A stretch of DNA of 64,000 bases from Costus lasius (lineage: Eukaryota > Streptophyta > Magnoliopsida > Zingiberales > Costaceae), in the NCBI GenBank assembly GCA_027563935.2, contig CM050447.1, forward strand, positions 11,314,501 to 11,378,500. The letters are read 5' to 3'. The notes under the pieces are model-generated. The model was not told the DNA's origin, did no database searches, and saw nothing but the letters and a program-made list of their open reading frames with translations. A program made the translations under genes and the position numbers. Shown one piece after another: positions 36,601 to 48,600 of the stretch; positions within the stretch are counted from its first letter, which is position 1, and each line of letters starts with the position of its first letter.

Positions 36601-39600
36601 AAGTCGGACCAATTGATACAAACTCGTGCAAAAGCACGCCAAAGTAGACAAAACAAATATTCTAGACAAGACTCAACCCTAACCGTAGGCCCTTATTTAT
36701 AGACTCTTCCTACTTAGCGGACCGGGTATGACATGCCAACCCGGATCCACTTATTAATAACCTACTAATACTAATGGGCCCGTAACAGTGGCAGTATGGT
36801 TTCCACTTGATTTTGATTTGTAGTTGTACCCTAATTTTTTCAATTTGCAAAATCAGTTGTGCTGGAATATATACTAATGGATGTTTATCCGTTCTTGCTT
36901 GTGTTTATTTTCAAAATTCTCGCCATTATTGAAAAATAAAGACATGTTTCTTAGATTTCAAATATCCTTGAGATTTTTTGTGTTTGTTTTTGTTGACTTT
37001 TTGATGAGCTCACAGCATGGTTTTGTGCTTCAATTCAGTAATGGCTTTATTTATTATTATGTGTATTGCAAATTCATGCTTTCAATTCTTTGAACAGCAC
37101 ATACTTTAGAACCTCAGATAGAATGCTCAGCCTTGGTTATAGCTAAACTGTTGGGTGTCAATTGTCAGTTTATCTATAATCGTGTTAAACAATTTGAGTG
37201 TCATATTGTTTGTGATCCTTATTTTGTTTATCTAAAAATTTTACAGATTTGAAGTGCTTGATGAGGAACCTGGTGATGATGAAGAAAGTGCTCAGCAAAG
37301 GTAGACCTATACGGCTATACGTATGCTATCTTTAATTTTTTTAATATAGAAATAAATTTTAAAAAAAATACAGCGTATTTTATAGTCTGACACTTAACAC
37401 TGAAACTGAAAGGCTTGGAAGTTTTGAAATTTCATTAGGTCTAGTTCCATCATGAAAACCATCAAATGGCAATTAAAAGAATTAAGAGACTAGAGAACAA
37501 GTTCAGGTTTGTTGTTTCTGGTATCTTTAGTATTGAGATACCCGATGTAACTGAAACAATAACCACATTATTATAAGTTAGATTGTTGTGATCTAATAAA
37601 TAAAGCTTGCAATTCATGTTATTATATTAAAATAATGGTCTTTTGTGACAAACAAAAAATTGACGTCGATATACAAATAAAGCCAAGTGTCTCGGTCACA
37701 ACTCTTTGCCCATCACAATATAGTGTATCAAATCACTCTCTTCCATTGAACAATGGTTTGTCAAAAGAATGTGCCACAATGCAAGGCTCGGTTAAGAGAA
37801 AAAAAAACTATATAAGAATGTGCATGCTTACAAGGATCAAAATAACTACAAGGGCTTAAAGGCATAAAGCAAGAAACTTTAATCTTAAACTTAGGCAAAC
37901 CCCAAGATTTGACTTAGCTCAACCCTCTCACCCCTCAGCTACTTTCTCAATGAGCAAAAGAGCTTAGGAAGACCTGTTGAAGTAAAAATAGTTAAGATTG
38001 ATGATTTTACAAACTTATGTCTAAATTTTCCTTGCCTGATCCATAGAATGTACCCATTAGCTTAGCCAATGGCAAAGCTACCGTTCTATCAAAGAAAATG
38101 CATAGAAGGTATACACAATACATTCACATTTATAAGCAATCTATCATCTTATGTTGTTATGTCCTAATGATGCCTAATATTCATCTTCTGGATGACTTCA
38201 ATCATGTTATGTTTGTTGACTCCCAAACATCGATAGAACTTGAAAAATCCCTTTCATATACAAAGTTTATTATCACTCCGGTTTCATGACTGAGTGTTTG
38301 TTGGCTTTGTATAATTATGTACTCCAACTTGTAAATCTACTAGTGGAAGAGGTGGTATGTCGACCAATAATTAAGTTCCCTTAATATAATTTTCTTTGAG
38401 CTGTATGATGTGACTTCATAACATTGGTGACAAAACTCTAATCATTCGGTGGCCATTGTAGATAGTTCATGTGATTATTTATGCCAACATGTATCAGATT
38501 GGGATAATAAATTACATTTTTGAGACTGCAGATATTGTGTGCGCGCTTTTGCATTAAATTGGTTTAGTTGTTGATCCAATTGGTGTTCTGCTATTGATTG
38601 TGCATATCCTGTTAGAGTTGTTGGGATATTTATGTACTTTGATCAGGATTGGAATGTCTCCCTCTTGAAACCTGGAATTTTATCTAGATCTGATTCATCT
38701 GAATCTGACTGTTTTTTGAATCTGGAACCTTGATTAGATCATATTTAGTTTGTGATCATAAAGTTTTGTATGCACTGGAGCCAGCGATTTCATTCTGAAT
38801 TTGGTAATCCATGATCAAATTCAATCTAACCTATTTTTATGTAATTGTATAGTATTCAGATTTGAATCTGACGGCATTCTGAAAGTATCTTTTATCTACT
38901 GTTGTATTAGGGTTGAATTGTTTAACTTAAATCCAATTAAGTGGATTCAAGGTTTTTTTAACTGGTCAGGAATGGTGGCAAGACCGATTTGTACCATTCT
39001 GAGTAGGGATTGATATCCCAAGTATGTTGGTGAGAATGGAGGAGGTGGTGGGAGGTTGACTGGCGAGAGGCGGAGCCACTTCGAGCATGGAAGCTTTTTC
39101 AGCTCTTTTCTTTGCACTCAAAGGCAATGCCACCTCTTGCTGTTTGCACGCAAGCAATCGAGGAAGAGGCGAGACGGTAGTCAAGGGAGGACAAGGTGTA
39201 GGTACTATGCATGAGTATGTATGTCGGTACCTGTAAGACCAGTATGTTAGTGGATTATTACACCGGTTGAGTTTTAAAACCTTGGGTGGACTAGTGAAAA
39301 TCCTATTATTTCATGATCCTTCTTCTATTGTTTTTCTCATTTCAATTTCTTCTTTCCATCCTTGTTGAACACACATTATAAGTTATGATTTTGCATGGAT
39401 TCCTTTTGTCAATTCTGATATCTAGAGTGAATGGAGGCTAGATTACAATTTATAGTTTATTTACGATGAAATTCTTAACTTAGTTGGTGATACGATGGAT
39501 TTGTTTCTTATCATATCTATTGATGCCAAGGTTTGAAATTTGATCTGAACCCATGTACTGGTCTCAGACCAATTTGCTATACTGAAGCCAACATTATGTA

Positions 39601-42600
39601 CAGTCACAGTGCTACAGTAAACTGGTTCAATCTTAAATTGGTACGAACAAAAAAATTTCAATTGGTTTAGACCAAAATTTCAAACCTTGATTAATGCTAC
39701 TGGTGGGATCTTTTCATTCGATGCGTTGCCTATCAAATCTATTCTTGCGGTTGATCAATTCAATACTTGTTAGGATCTGTATTGATCTGAATCTGTTAGG
39801 GATCTAAACAAGTGTTGAACCAAACTTTAAGATTGAATTTGGTTTTCAAATTCGTTATAACAGTTAAATTAAAGGCCATATTTCTGTTATCTTGCAACAG
39901 ATGATTTGTTTGTCACTAGATTGCGCACTAATGGGGGAGACCAACATGTGTTTTGGTATGAATACGTGTCAGTTAACAACTACAGGGTATCTGTTATACA
40001 CTTTGGTTTGAATCGTAATTTCATTGATTAACATTATCATATTGGGCTAATCTATATGAACGGAATTGAATTTGTTTATCGAAAGACCTAATACTTTTTC
40101 AGTTGGACAATTAGAGATGGATCCACAACAGTGTAATGGTAGGCTAAGTTGTGATCTAGAAAATTATTCTAGATAGTTATTGGTCTATTGAAGGATAACA
40201 AATGAAGCATTATTGTTTAATCTTGACGTGATGTGATGATGATTTTTAGACCTGTTGTGCCTTGAAGGAGATGATCCTTTGCTGAATCAAATATGAGGTA
40301 GAGATTCATTAGGTGTCTCTTATTGAAAATACTGACTGAATGTTATGAGTTATGGAGTGACTTGAACCGCTTGTTAACCCTTCTTAGTGCTGATTGAGTG
40401 TTAAGAGCTACGAGTGAGTTGAACTGCATGTTAACCCATTGACAGTACTGATCTGTTAAGTAGAGTTTGGTTCAGAATCTTAAAAACTCGACTTGAGATG
40501 ATATTAGATTGTGTTTTTGATTGGTTATTAGTGTCAGATTGGATTGTCATGATGTAATATTCAACATAATGCATGACATATGCAGGATGATTGGCACCTT
40601 GCTCAAATCGGGTGTAACTAAATGTCAAGGTTATTATGATCATGGGGCTTTAGGCTTGTGCCTAGTTTTATAGATGAGAATGGATTGAGCCTAAGTCACA
40701 AATAGTGTTTTAAAAACCGGTCTGAACTGGCTAATTTTTCCAGTTTGGAACGATAAGGAATAGAATGAAACATAAGAAGGAGAAGGAAGGAGGAGAAGAG
40801 GATGGGAAGGAGAGGAAGAGGGAAAAGAAGGGGGAAGAAGGGGAGCGGGCGGAGCAGCAGAAGCAAGTAGTGGAGCGAGGGTGATGGCGGATGTGAGTGA
40901 GCAAGCAACGGACGTAGGTCTTCCTCTTCTTCTTCTTTCTCTTTCTCCTTTTCCTTTTCTTCTTCTTCCTCTTCTTGTTTCTTCCTCTTTCTTCCGTTGC
41001 TCAGCCCAATTCCAATTTCGATCAGTATAAACCACCAACTGGTACAATTGGTCGGACTGATACTTTGAACTTTGGTCATAAATATTGTGTGATAATTTAG
41101 GTCATTAAGTAAAACCTTTGGCTTTGTATAATGATGTATTATTGGCTTTGTATATATGGCTAGAGTTCGGGTTGCATGGAATCTATGTGAAGCTTGATTG
41201 GACATGATGTGGGCAAATCTAGCATTAGTTTGTGAGGTCAGCTTCGATGTTAGTCGGTGGAACTATAGTTGAATCCGTATTTGACCTTAAATCACTGTAT
41301 TGTACCTTGTTCCTCAGTTTCTATTTGTATTTCATTCTTCCAATTAATACTTGTAATAAATTCCATCGAGCATTCATAGCTAGTATCATTGATTATGCAT
41401 GCACGTATAGTGAATACAATGAATGATCGCATTATGAGTCATGTTGTATGTGTATGATGGATTCAATTGATTGCATTATAAGACATGTTTATGTGTTAAT
41501 GTTACATGGGAGATTTGTATGCTGCTATATATATGCATAATGTGTTATTTTTATTTGGCTTATAACCACTGGGGTGGTTTTGCATTTTCTGTAGCATACG
41601 TAGGAATGGACTATAGTGTGATAGCCATAGTAACCACTATGGTGTTCGTTGGGACATCACTGGTTGCAAAATGTTTGATACAAATTACAATACAGCCAAA
41701 CTATGGTGTGGTAGTGGTTCCACTTGGAGGTTGACAGTGGAAACACACAAAAGTGTGAGGTCGCAAGATGTATGATCCCAAGCCCATTGGTTTTGAGGCT
41801 TGATGCAAGATCCATGTGTCATGCGACTTGCATAATCTTGTTCATGTTGTTGACATATATGTGATGAATGTCAGCTAGTGGTTGAGTTGTTAAGTCATGG
41901 TGCGTAAGATATGTGTGAGAGATGAGACGATAAAAACCTTGTTTTGCTGATAGTATGTGGTTTTGCATGACAGTTGTGGTTAGGCTGCAGATTCATGGAT
42001 GTACATTACATGGTTGAGGAGGGTTGCATCACTAGTTCATGTTGTAGGCTTTACATTGTTATCATATAGCTTTTTGGTTGGCTCTTAGGCTTTCTAGCTA
42101 CTTTAAGGCTGTGTTTCCTTGCAGGGAAAACCAGAGGGGGCTGATGGATAACTATATTTTCTGTAGTTTCCTTGAACGGAGGGGATTAAGGGAGGGAGAA
42201 GGAGGCGGACACATTACCCTTTTTTTGGCCCCTCCGAAAGAGGCGGAAAAGAGAACGGAGCAAGCGCTCTGCCTCTCGTCTCTGCTTGAATCGTAGGCCC
42301 GAGTCCCCCCTGCCCCTCCCCCTGGTGGCGTCACCCTCCGACGATGTCTCCCCCTGCGGCGTCCCCCTTCGATGACGCCCTCCGACGATGCCCCCTCCCC
42401 CGGCGTCCACCTCCCTCCCTCCCTCCCTCCCTGTCAGAGCTGCTGCTCGCGCCTTCCCTCCAAGAAGAAATTGACGAAGCTTGGAAGAGGCGGCAGGTGA
42501 GAGCTTGAGACCAAGTAGCACGCAGGAGCTCGGGAGCGGTGGCAGCACATGGGAGTCCAAGAGCGGCAGCAGGCGGGAGCTTGGGAGCGAAGGCGGAAGG

Positions 42601-45600
42601 CGGGAGCTTAGGAGAGGAGGCGGCAGGCGAGAGCTTGCAAGCGCTGGAGCCGGTGGTGGGCCGTCCCCTTCGTCCGCCACTGCTCCTCCCTCATCGCCGA
42701 GCCGGAGCCGCCTGAGTCTCCCCCCACCAGCAGCCTGAGTTGGAGCCCCAGAGCCACTCTGCTCGCCCGAGCTCGCTGCTGGAGCCGCCTGCCTCGACGG
42801 CCGGCAAAGAAGCCCTCTGCCCTCGCCGCTAGGGCCACCAGCTTCGCCGACGGCCAGCGAAGAACCCCCCTGCCGGAGACGCCGACGTCCGCTGCAGCGC
42901 CCTCCGCCGTTGCCCCCTTCCGCGTTCGTGCACAGAGCATCAGCAGCGGAGAGTCACTCACGTGACTCCATCTCCTTCCCTATAGATTTGGTATCCTCTC
43001 CCTAAGGATTTCCCTGGCGTTTCCTATCCGTGCAAGGAAACATAGCCTAAGTGTTGGTTTAGAGGTTTTGGCCTACTAGGTTGCTAGGTAGCTACTTTAA
43101 GTGTTGGTTTAGAGGTTTTGATGACAAGATCTGTGTTTTGATTTGTTGTATTCTCATTATTAATTTTAATGAATCGGGAAAGAAATTAATGTTGTACTTT
43201 GTGTCTTAGAATTTTGAACTTATTGTGCATCTGTGTATCTAGTTGTGATCAGAGTTATTTGTGTTGTCATTTGGCACGACGGTGGAATTGTCACTTGACA
43301 TTATATTTTCTTTGTTAACATGGTCGGTCGTTATAAGACCTTGTAATATAGTATATACCTTATCTTTCAGCTGTTTATTCTACCTTGCTAGCTTCCACCT
43401 TAATTATTAATATTGTTTATTCTTACTCCAATATATTTTGAAGAATTTAAGCTTGCTTGTTTATGCTTTACAGAATCAGTTGTTTTCTCATCGCCCTTAG
43501 ATTGAGATCTCCTTATGTGCTCTCCCTATCGTCAAATTGCACCTTCAAAAAGCCATCATGTTCGCTGATGGACTTATGATTTTCTCTTAAAAAATATGAT
43601 CTGAAATCCTTCTCTGCTTCTGTATCCCTATCCTGCTGCTCATATTAAGAGGTTTTCTCAAGGAACTGAGTACTAAAAGAATAATATGCATCCTCGCTAT
43701 CCTTTTGGGAAAGGTCTCTTTTGCATGGCAAAAAATTCTTAAAGATTTAACTTTATAGTTGAATGGAGAAACAGTGTTTTCTTGCATTGTTGATGCTCGT
43801 GGAGTTGCCATCCAGTTTTTTTTTTTTTTTTTTTAAAAAAATATTGCAGAAGTGTGAAAGAGTAATAATTCAATTCACTGTCATTGATCACAACTTAATT
43901 CACCTAAATATAGATACAGTATGACGATCCAAACTATCGCTTTCATTCCTGATGAATGACAATTGGCATGTCTTTCTGATGATATATTGCATTTCACCAA
44001 TTTCAGGAAGTACAATCTGCCTGTATCACAGATTATTCCTTTTCCAAAGAAAAATGATCCTTCTAGTGCACCAGATTTTCCACCAGGAAGACATGTCTTG
44101 GCTGTTTATCCTGGTACTACTGCTTTATACAAGGCAACTGTGGTCAATTCTCACCGCAAGGTAATAATACAATTACTGCCATATTATCAATATAAAATCT
44201 TTGGCACTTTATTCTCTACCCAAATATACTTGCATATGGATGTAGCTGAAATGCTAAACAACTCTTTGACCTATGCTGGCTGGCACATGAATGTGCTTAC
44301 CAGGGTAATTAATACTTATACGCATTCTGCAGGATGTAGGCATTTCTCTATGTAATATTTCTGTTCTATAGGTGTGAAATATAAGTTCAGTAATGAGGGG
44401 ACTTAACCTAGACAAAGTATTGGATTTTTGAAATTTACGGTAATGGCAGAGCAGCTGAATTTTCATAAATTGATGCGAAGTTCATTCCATTCATATCACT
44501 TTATCTTTTATTGTAGACTTGTAGTGAACAATGACACGGGGTATTTAGTTCTCAAATGAGCCATTTGCAACAATTCGTAAGCTTTTGGTGTTTGGTTGTC
44601 TATGACAACTAATTGCAACTAAAAATGTCAAACACCTATGAGCACATGTGCAACTAAAAATGTGCAACTGAATTTGCAGCTTGTAAGTGGTAAAGTTACC
44701 TCTTTTTTTCAAATATATATTATTTTAAACATATTTTCATTCTCCTAGATTCAAATGCTTTATGCTATTATTAATAAATGCTCAAGTACCAAAAAAATAT
44801 AACTCTCTATGTATGAGTATTCTTTTTTATATTTTAGATTAAAAGGGTAATAAATATCATGTATTATAATGCATTGAATTTTAATATTTTTAATACTTAT
44901 GTGATTCGTTGTGCTCTTTCATTACGGGGAAATTTTTCATCTGTCCCCAAGTTTTTATTTTGCAATTTGATTCGTAGACTTATTTTCATATTGTAGTCCT
45001 TAGAGTTTTATTTTTTACAAATTTTTGTTATTGATTTGGTCATTTAGATTTATAACTTCTTTCACTTTAGTGGAAAGTTCAAATTTAATGGTCGAATTTA
45101 CTGTAGAAACTAAATGAGAAAAGTTCGTTGACTAAATTAAGAAAAATCAAACTTTAAGAACTAACCAACAAGGTGTTGGTTTAGTGGAAACAGGTTGGCT
45201 CTGAGGGTTTTAGGTCCATGAGGTCCTCTGTTTGAAATCTTGGAAAGGTATTTGTTGAAGTGATTCACTGTTTACTTCTGGCGTCCCTAGTCTCAAATTT
45301 ACAGGATGCGTCACAAGAAAAAAAAAAAATAACCAAACTAAGGAAAGGTACAAACTTTAATGACCAAACTAAGAATTTTTATTTCATTCTAACACAATCT
45401 GTGTTGTGGAATTACAATAGCTGTTTATTCATATGTTTGTTATTTTCTAAAATAAATATAATCATTATCTGTTTCAAGAAAGATATTATTTGTCATGGAC
45501 TTATAAAATATTTTATATAAGAACTAACTTTTAATCTATAATCATCAACAAATTATGACTACAAGTTGCTACTTCGATTACAAGCGTCTAACAGTTACGT

Positions 45601-48600
45601 TGCATTATGACTTGTAAAATTTGTGTTTCTTGTTTTGAGTGACAGCAAAAAAATATTTGTCTATTTGTGGTGAACTAGTATTTGTAGCATTTCTGCGTGC
45701 AAACTGCCAAACAGCCCCAAAGTGTGAATTGTAGCCTAGTATTATGCTGCATGATTAGTAACACTTGGATGACTTGGTAAAATTATTAGTTTCTGAAAGT
45801 TGGACGATTCATGATCATTTTTGAAAACTGGGTGAACAACAGTAAATTTTAAATAATAAGGGCTTTCCTAGGACAATCATCCTTCATTGATTATTTGATT
45901 GATGAATAATTGCCTAGTTCTGTTATCTTCTCCTCGTATATTTCACTAACATACTCAGCAAGATATCTGAGCAATTTGCTTATATGATAGCTGATGGAGA
46001 AATATGATGATGGTTATGATCATTGTATAAATATTTCTATGTACATTTTCATATACTACCTACTTTTAGACATGTTAATACGATAGAAACTTCTTGACTT
46101 CAGTATCATCCTTTAAGTATTAATATGCTCATAACCTAGATATTCATTCTAAAAATAGTTGGTAAACACAATAGTCAAATTGTGGGAATTTCCTGCTATC
46201 AGAATGTTGTCAGATGGGGAGGTTCTTGGCCAATTGCTACTATAGTAAACTAAATAAAGAAAAAGATGCACTTAAATCCAGTAGTAAATTGCCAGGGATC
46301 AGAGCCAAAATGTTTTATTTGTCTCTATAAGAATGGGATCTGCAGCTACATGTATTTGCTATTACATTGCACTCTGAAATGGGTTTAATTGGAACTAGAT
46401 TCTGCTTTTTTCTGAAGTTAACTAATTGTACATTCTTCTAGGTGACTGAAAAATTTGCAGAAAGAGAAATACACAGTCCTCTGTAGACGAATGAAACTGT
46501 TCGCTTATTCTTTTATTAGCATTGACAAGTTAATTCTGTTTGTTCGCGTAGCATTACAGCATATTCAGCGTACTCACACAGTATATTTAAATTGAATTAT
46601 TTGTGGAAAAATTATTATTTTCTATCTATTTTCTGTGAAACACATACTAACTTCTCTCTCATGCTTCTTCATTCTGGTTGGATACGTGCAGAGAAAAGCT
46701 GATGAGTAAGTTATCCTGTGCTCTTTCCTCTTTGTATAAGATGCTTGCAGTTGCTATTTGCTTTATCCTGCAAAGATTAGCTAGTTTGTTTTACAATATC
46801 AAATGGAAAACATATAACAATCAACTCATGCAGCCAGCCAGGCGGAAAAAACTCCTAAGCGGGTCCCCGTTGAGATTCTGTACACGAATCTCAAAGCCCT
46901 AAAACACTTTAGCAAAACACTGTAGCAAAAATTCTAAATCCTTTCCCTTTTCCCCCTCCTGCCCTATCTTGCCCATTTTTTGTGTGGATCCAGCTGCCTA
47001 CCCACCCACTCCTCTCCCCGCTGCTGAGGCATCGACCTTCCTTCTCGCTGGGTTGACCTTCTTGCTGAGGGTAGGACCTTTTCTTCTCGCCATTGTCTAG
47101 CTTTGCTACCCTACTCACCAAAGTATCGCTTTCTAGACCTTGTTCGCTTGTTCGCTGACGTTTTGCTTTACCTGCTTACCGCATCTCTCTCCCCTATTCT
47201 GCTGCTGATGTCTCTCTCCTTGCTGCCCTCCTACGTTGCTGTTGGCATCATCATTTCTGCTCTCAACATCGCTCGTAAGCTTTGCTCTCTTTCTCGTCCG
47301 ATGCCATCAGTGCTTGCCGAACCTCCCTACATCTCTCCCGCTCTTATTTGCTACCGGCGAGCTCACTGATCTCTTGAATCAAATCTGAGCAATTGTGACT
47401 CTAAAGCTTTAATATCTTAATTAGATTGTACAGCGGGCTAATTGTAACATTGTGCATTTACATGTTTATGTAATTTACTACTTTGCGACAATTAATATAA
47501 TTAATACTTTATCAAACAATGATTCTACCTTATTCCACATAGGTTCTATCTTGTTTTAGAGGTTTGTTATATCTTATCCCATAGAGATTCTATCTTATTT
47601 CATAGAGATTCTACTTTATTTTTTACAGGTTCTACCATACTTTTGACATGTTATATTTTATTTCAGAGAGGTTCTACTATCCCATAAAAATTCTACCTTA
47701 TTCTATAAAAGTTTTACCTTATTTTAGACAAGTTCCACCTTATTTCAGAGAGGCTTTACCTATCCTATAGAGGTTCTACCTTATTCTATAAGACCTTATT
47801 TTAGAGAGGTTATACTTTATTTTTTGACATGTTATACCTTAGTTTAGAAATATTTTATCTTATTTTTGACAGATTCTACTTTATTGTTGATAAGTTCTAC
47901 CTTATTTTTGGCATGTTCTATCTTATTTAAGAAATGTTTTATCTTATTTTAGACAAGTTCCACCTTATTTCAGAGAGGCTTTACCTATCCTATAGAGGTT
48001 CTATCTTATCCTAATAAGGTTTTACCTTATTTTTGAGAGATTATACTTTATTTTTGACATGTTATACCTTAGTTTAGAAATATTTTATCTTATTTTTGAT
48101 AGATTCTACCTTATTTTTGACATATTCTACCTTATTTTATGAAGTAATCTCTCATTATGCTTAGGATTAAGTTTTGCTTTGATATTATTTGTAATGACCC
48201 ACTTAATAAGCAAACTATTTATTAACTTGGTGAGCTAATTTGCAACGTGACCCAATCTATTAAAATGTTTAAACCCAAATTACAATAGCAAGTCCACTAA
48301 GCTTCATATATTAGGCTATTGTTTCTCCCATGTCCAATATGGGACTAAAATCGGGTTATTACAAGTTCTACCTTATTTTTGACATATTCTACCTTATTTT
48401 AGAGTGGTTCTACCTTATTTTTGACATGTTCTATCTTATTTAAGAAAGGTTTTACCTTATTTTAGACAAGTTCCACCTAATTCCAGATAGATTTTACTTT
48501 ATCCGATAGAGGTTCTATCTTATTCCATAGAGATTTTACCTTATTTCAAAGAGGTTCTACCTTATCCTATAAAGGTTCTACCTTATTTTTGAGAGGTTAT

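Larger units (their letters stand above)
33614..36787 (-). mobile_element. Gag-only LTR element (TR-GAG type, Ty3-like gag) in SGF29 intron 5
   Basis: Direct LTRs of 158 bp (33614-33771) and 174 bp (36614-36787) start tgttacgggcccatta and end tatca in minus-strand sense, flanked by the perfect duplication GTGGC (33609-33613, 36788-36792). A polypurine tract (aagaggggggcaat, minus) precedes the 3' LTR. The interior carries gag only, with no protease, RT, RNase H or integrase visible. That matches non-autonomous terminal-repeat elements with a GAG domain, which rely on an autonomous partner. It is inserted antisense to SGF29. The LTRs differ mainly by a 16 bp deletion and a few substitutions. 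Confidence 0.88.

Noticed and set aside
40691..41205. Glu/Lys/Arg-rich frames of 118 and 169 codons
   Set aside because: Produced by a gaaggagaag simple repeat within a MITE-like element.
48190..48363. Cassandra-type TRIM LTR (which carry 5S rRNA-like sequence)
   Set aside because: The TGTAATGACCC-like start suggested it, but no 5S-like promoter box is present in the 174 bp.
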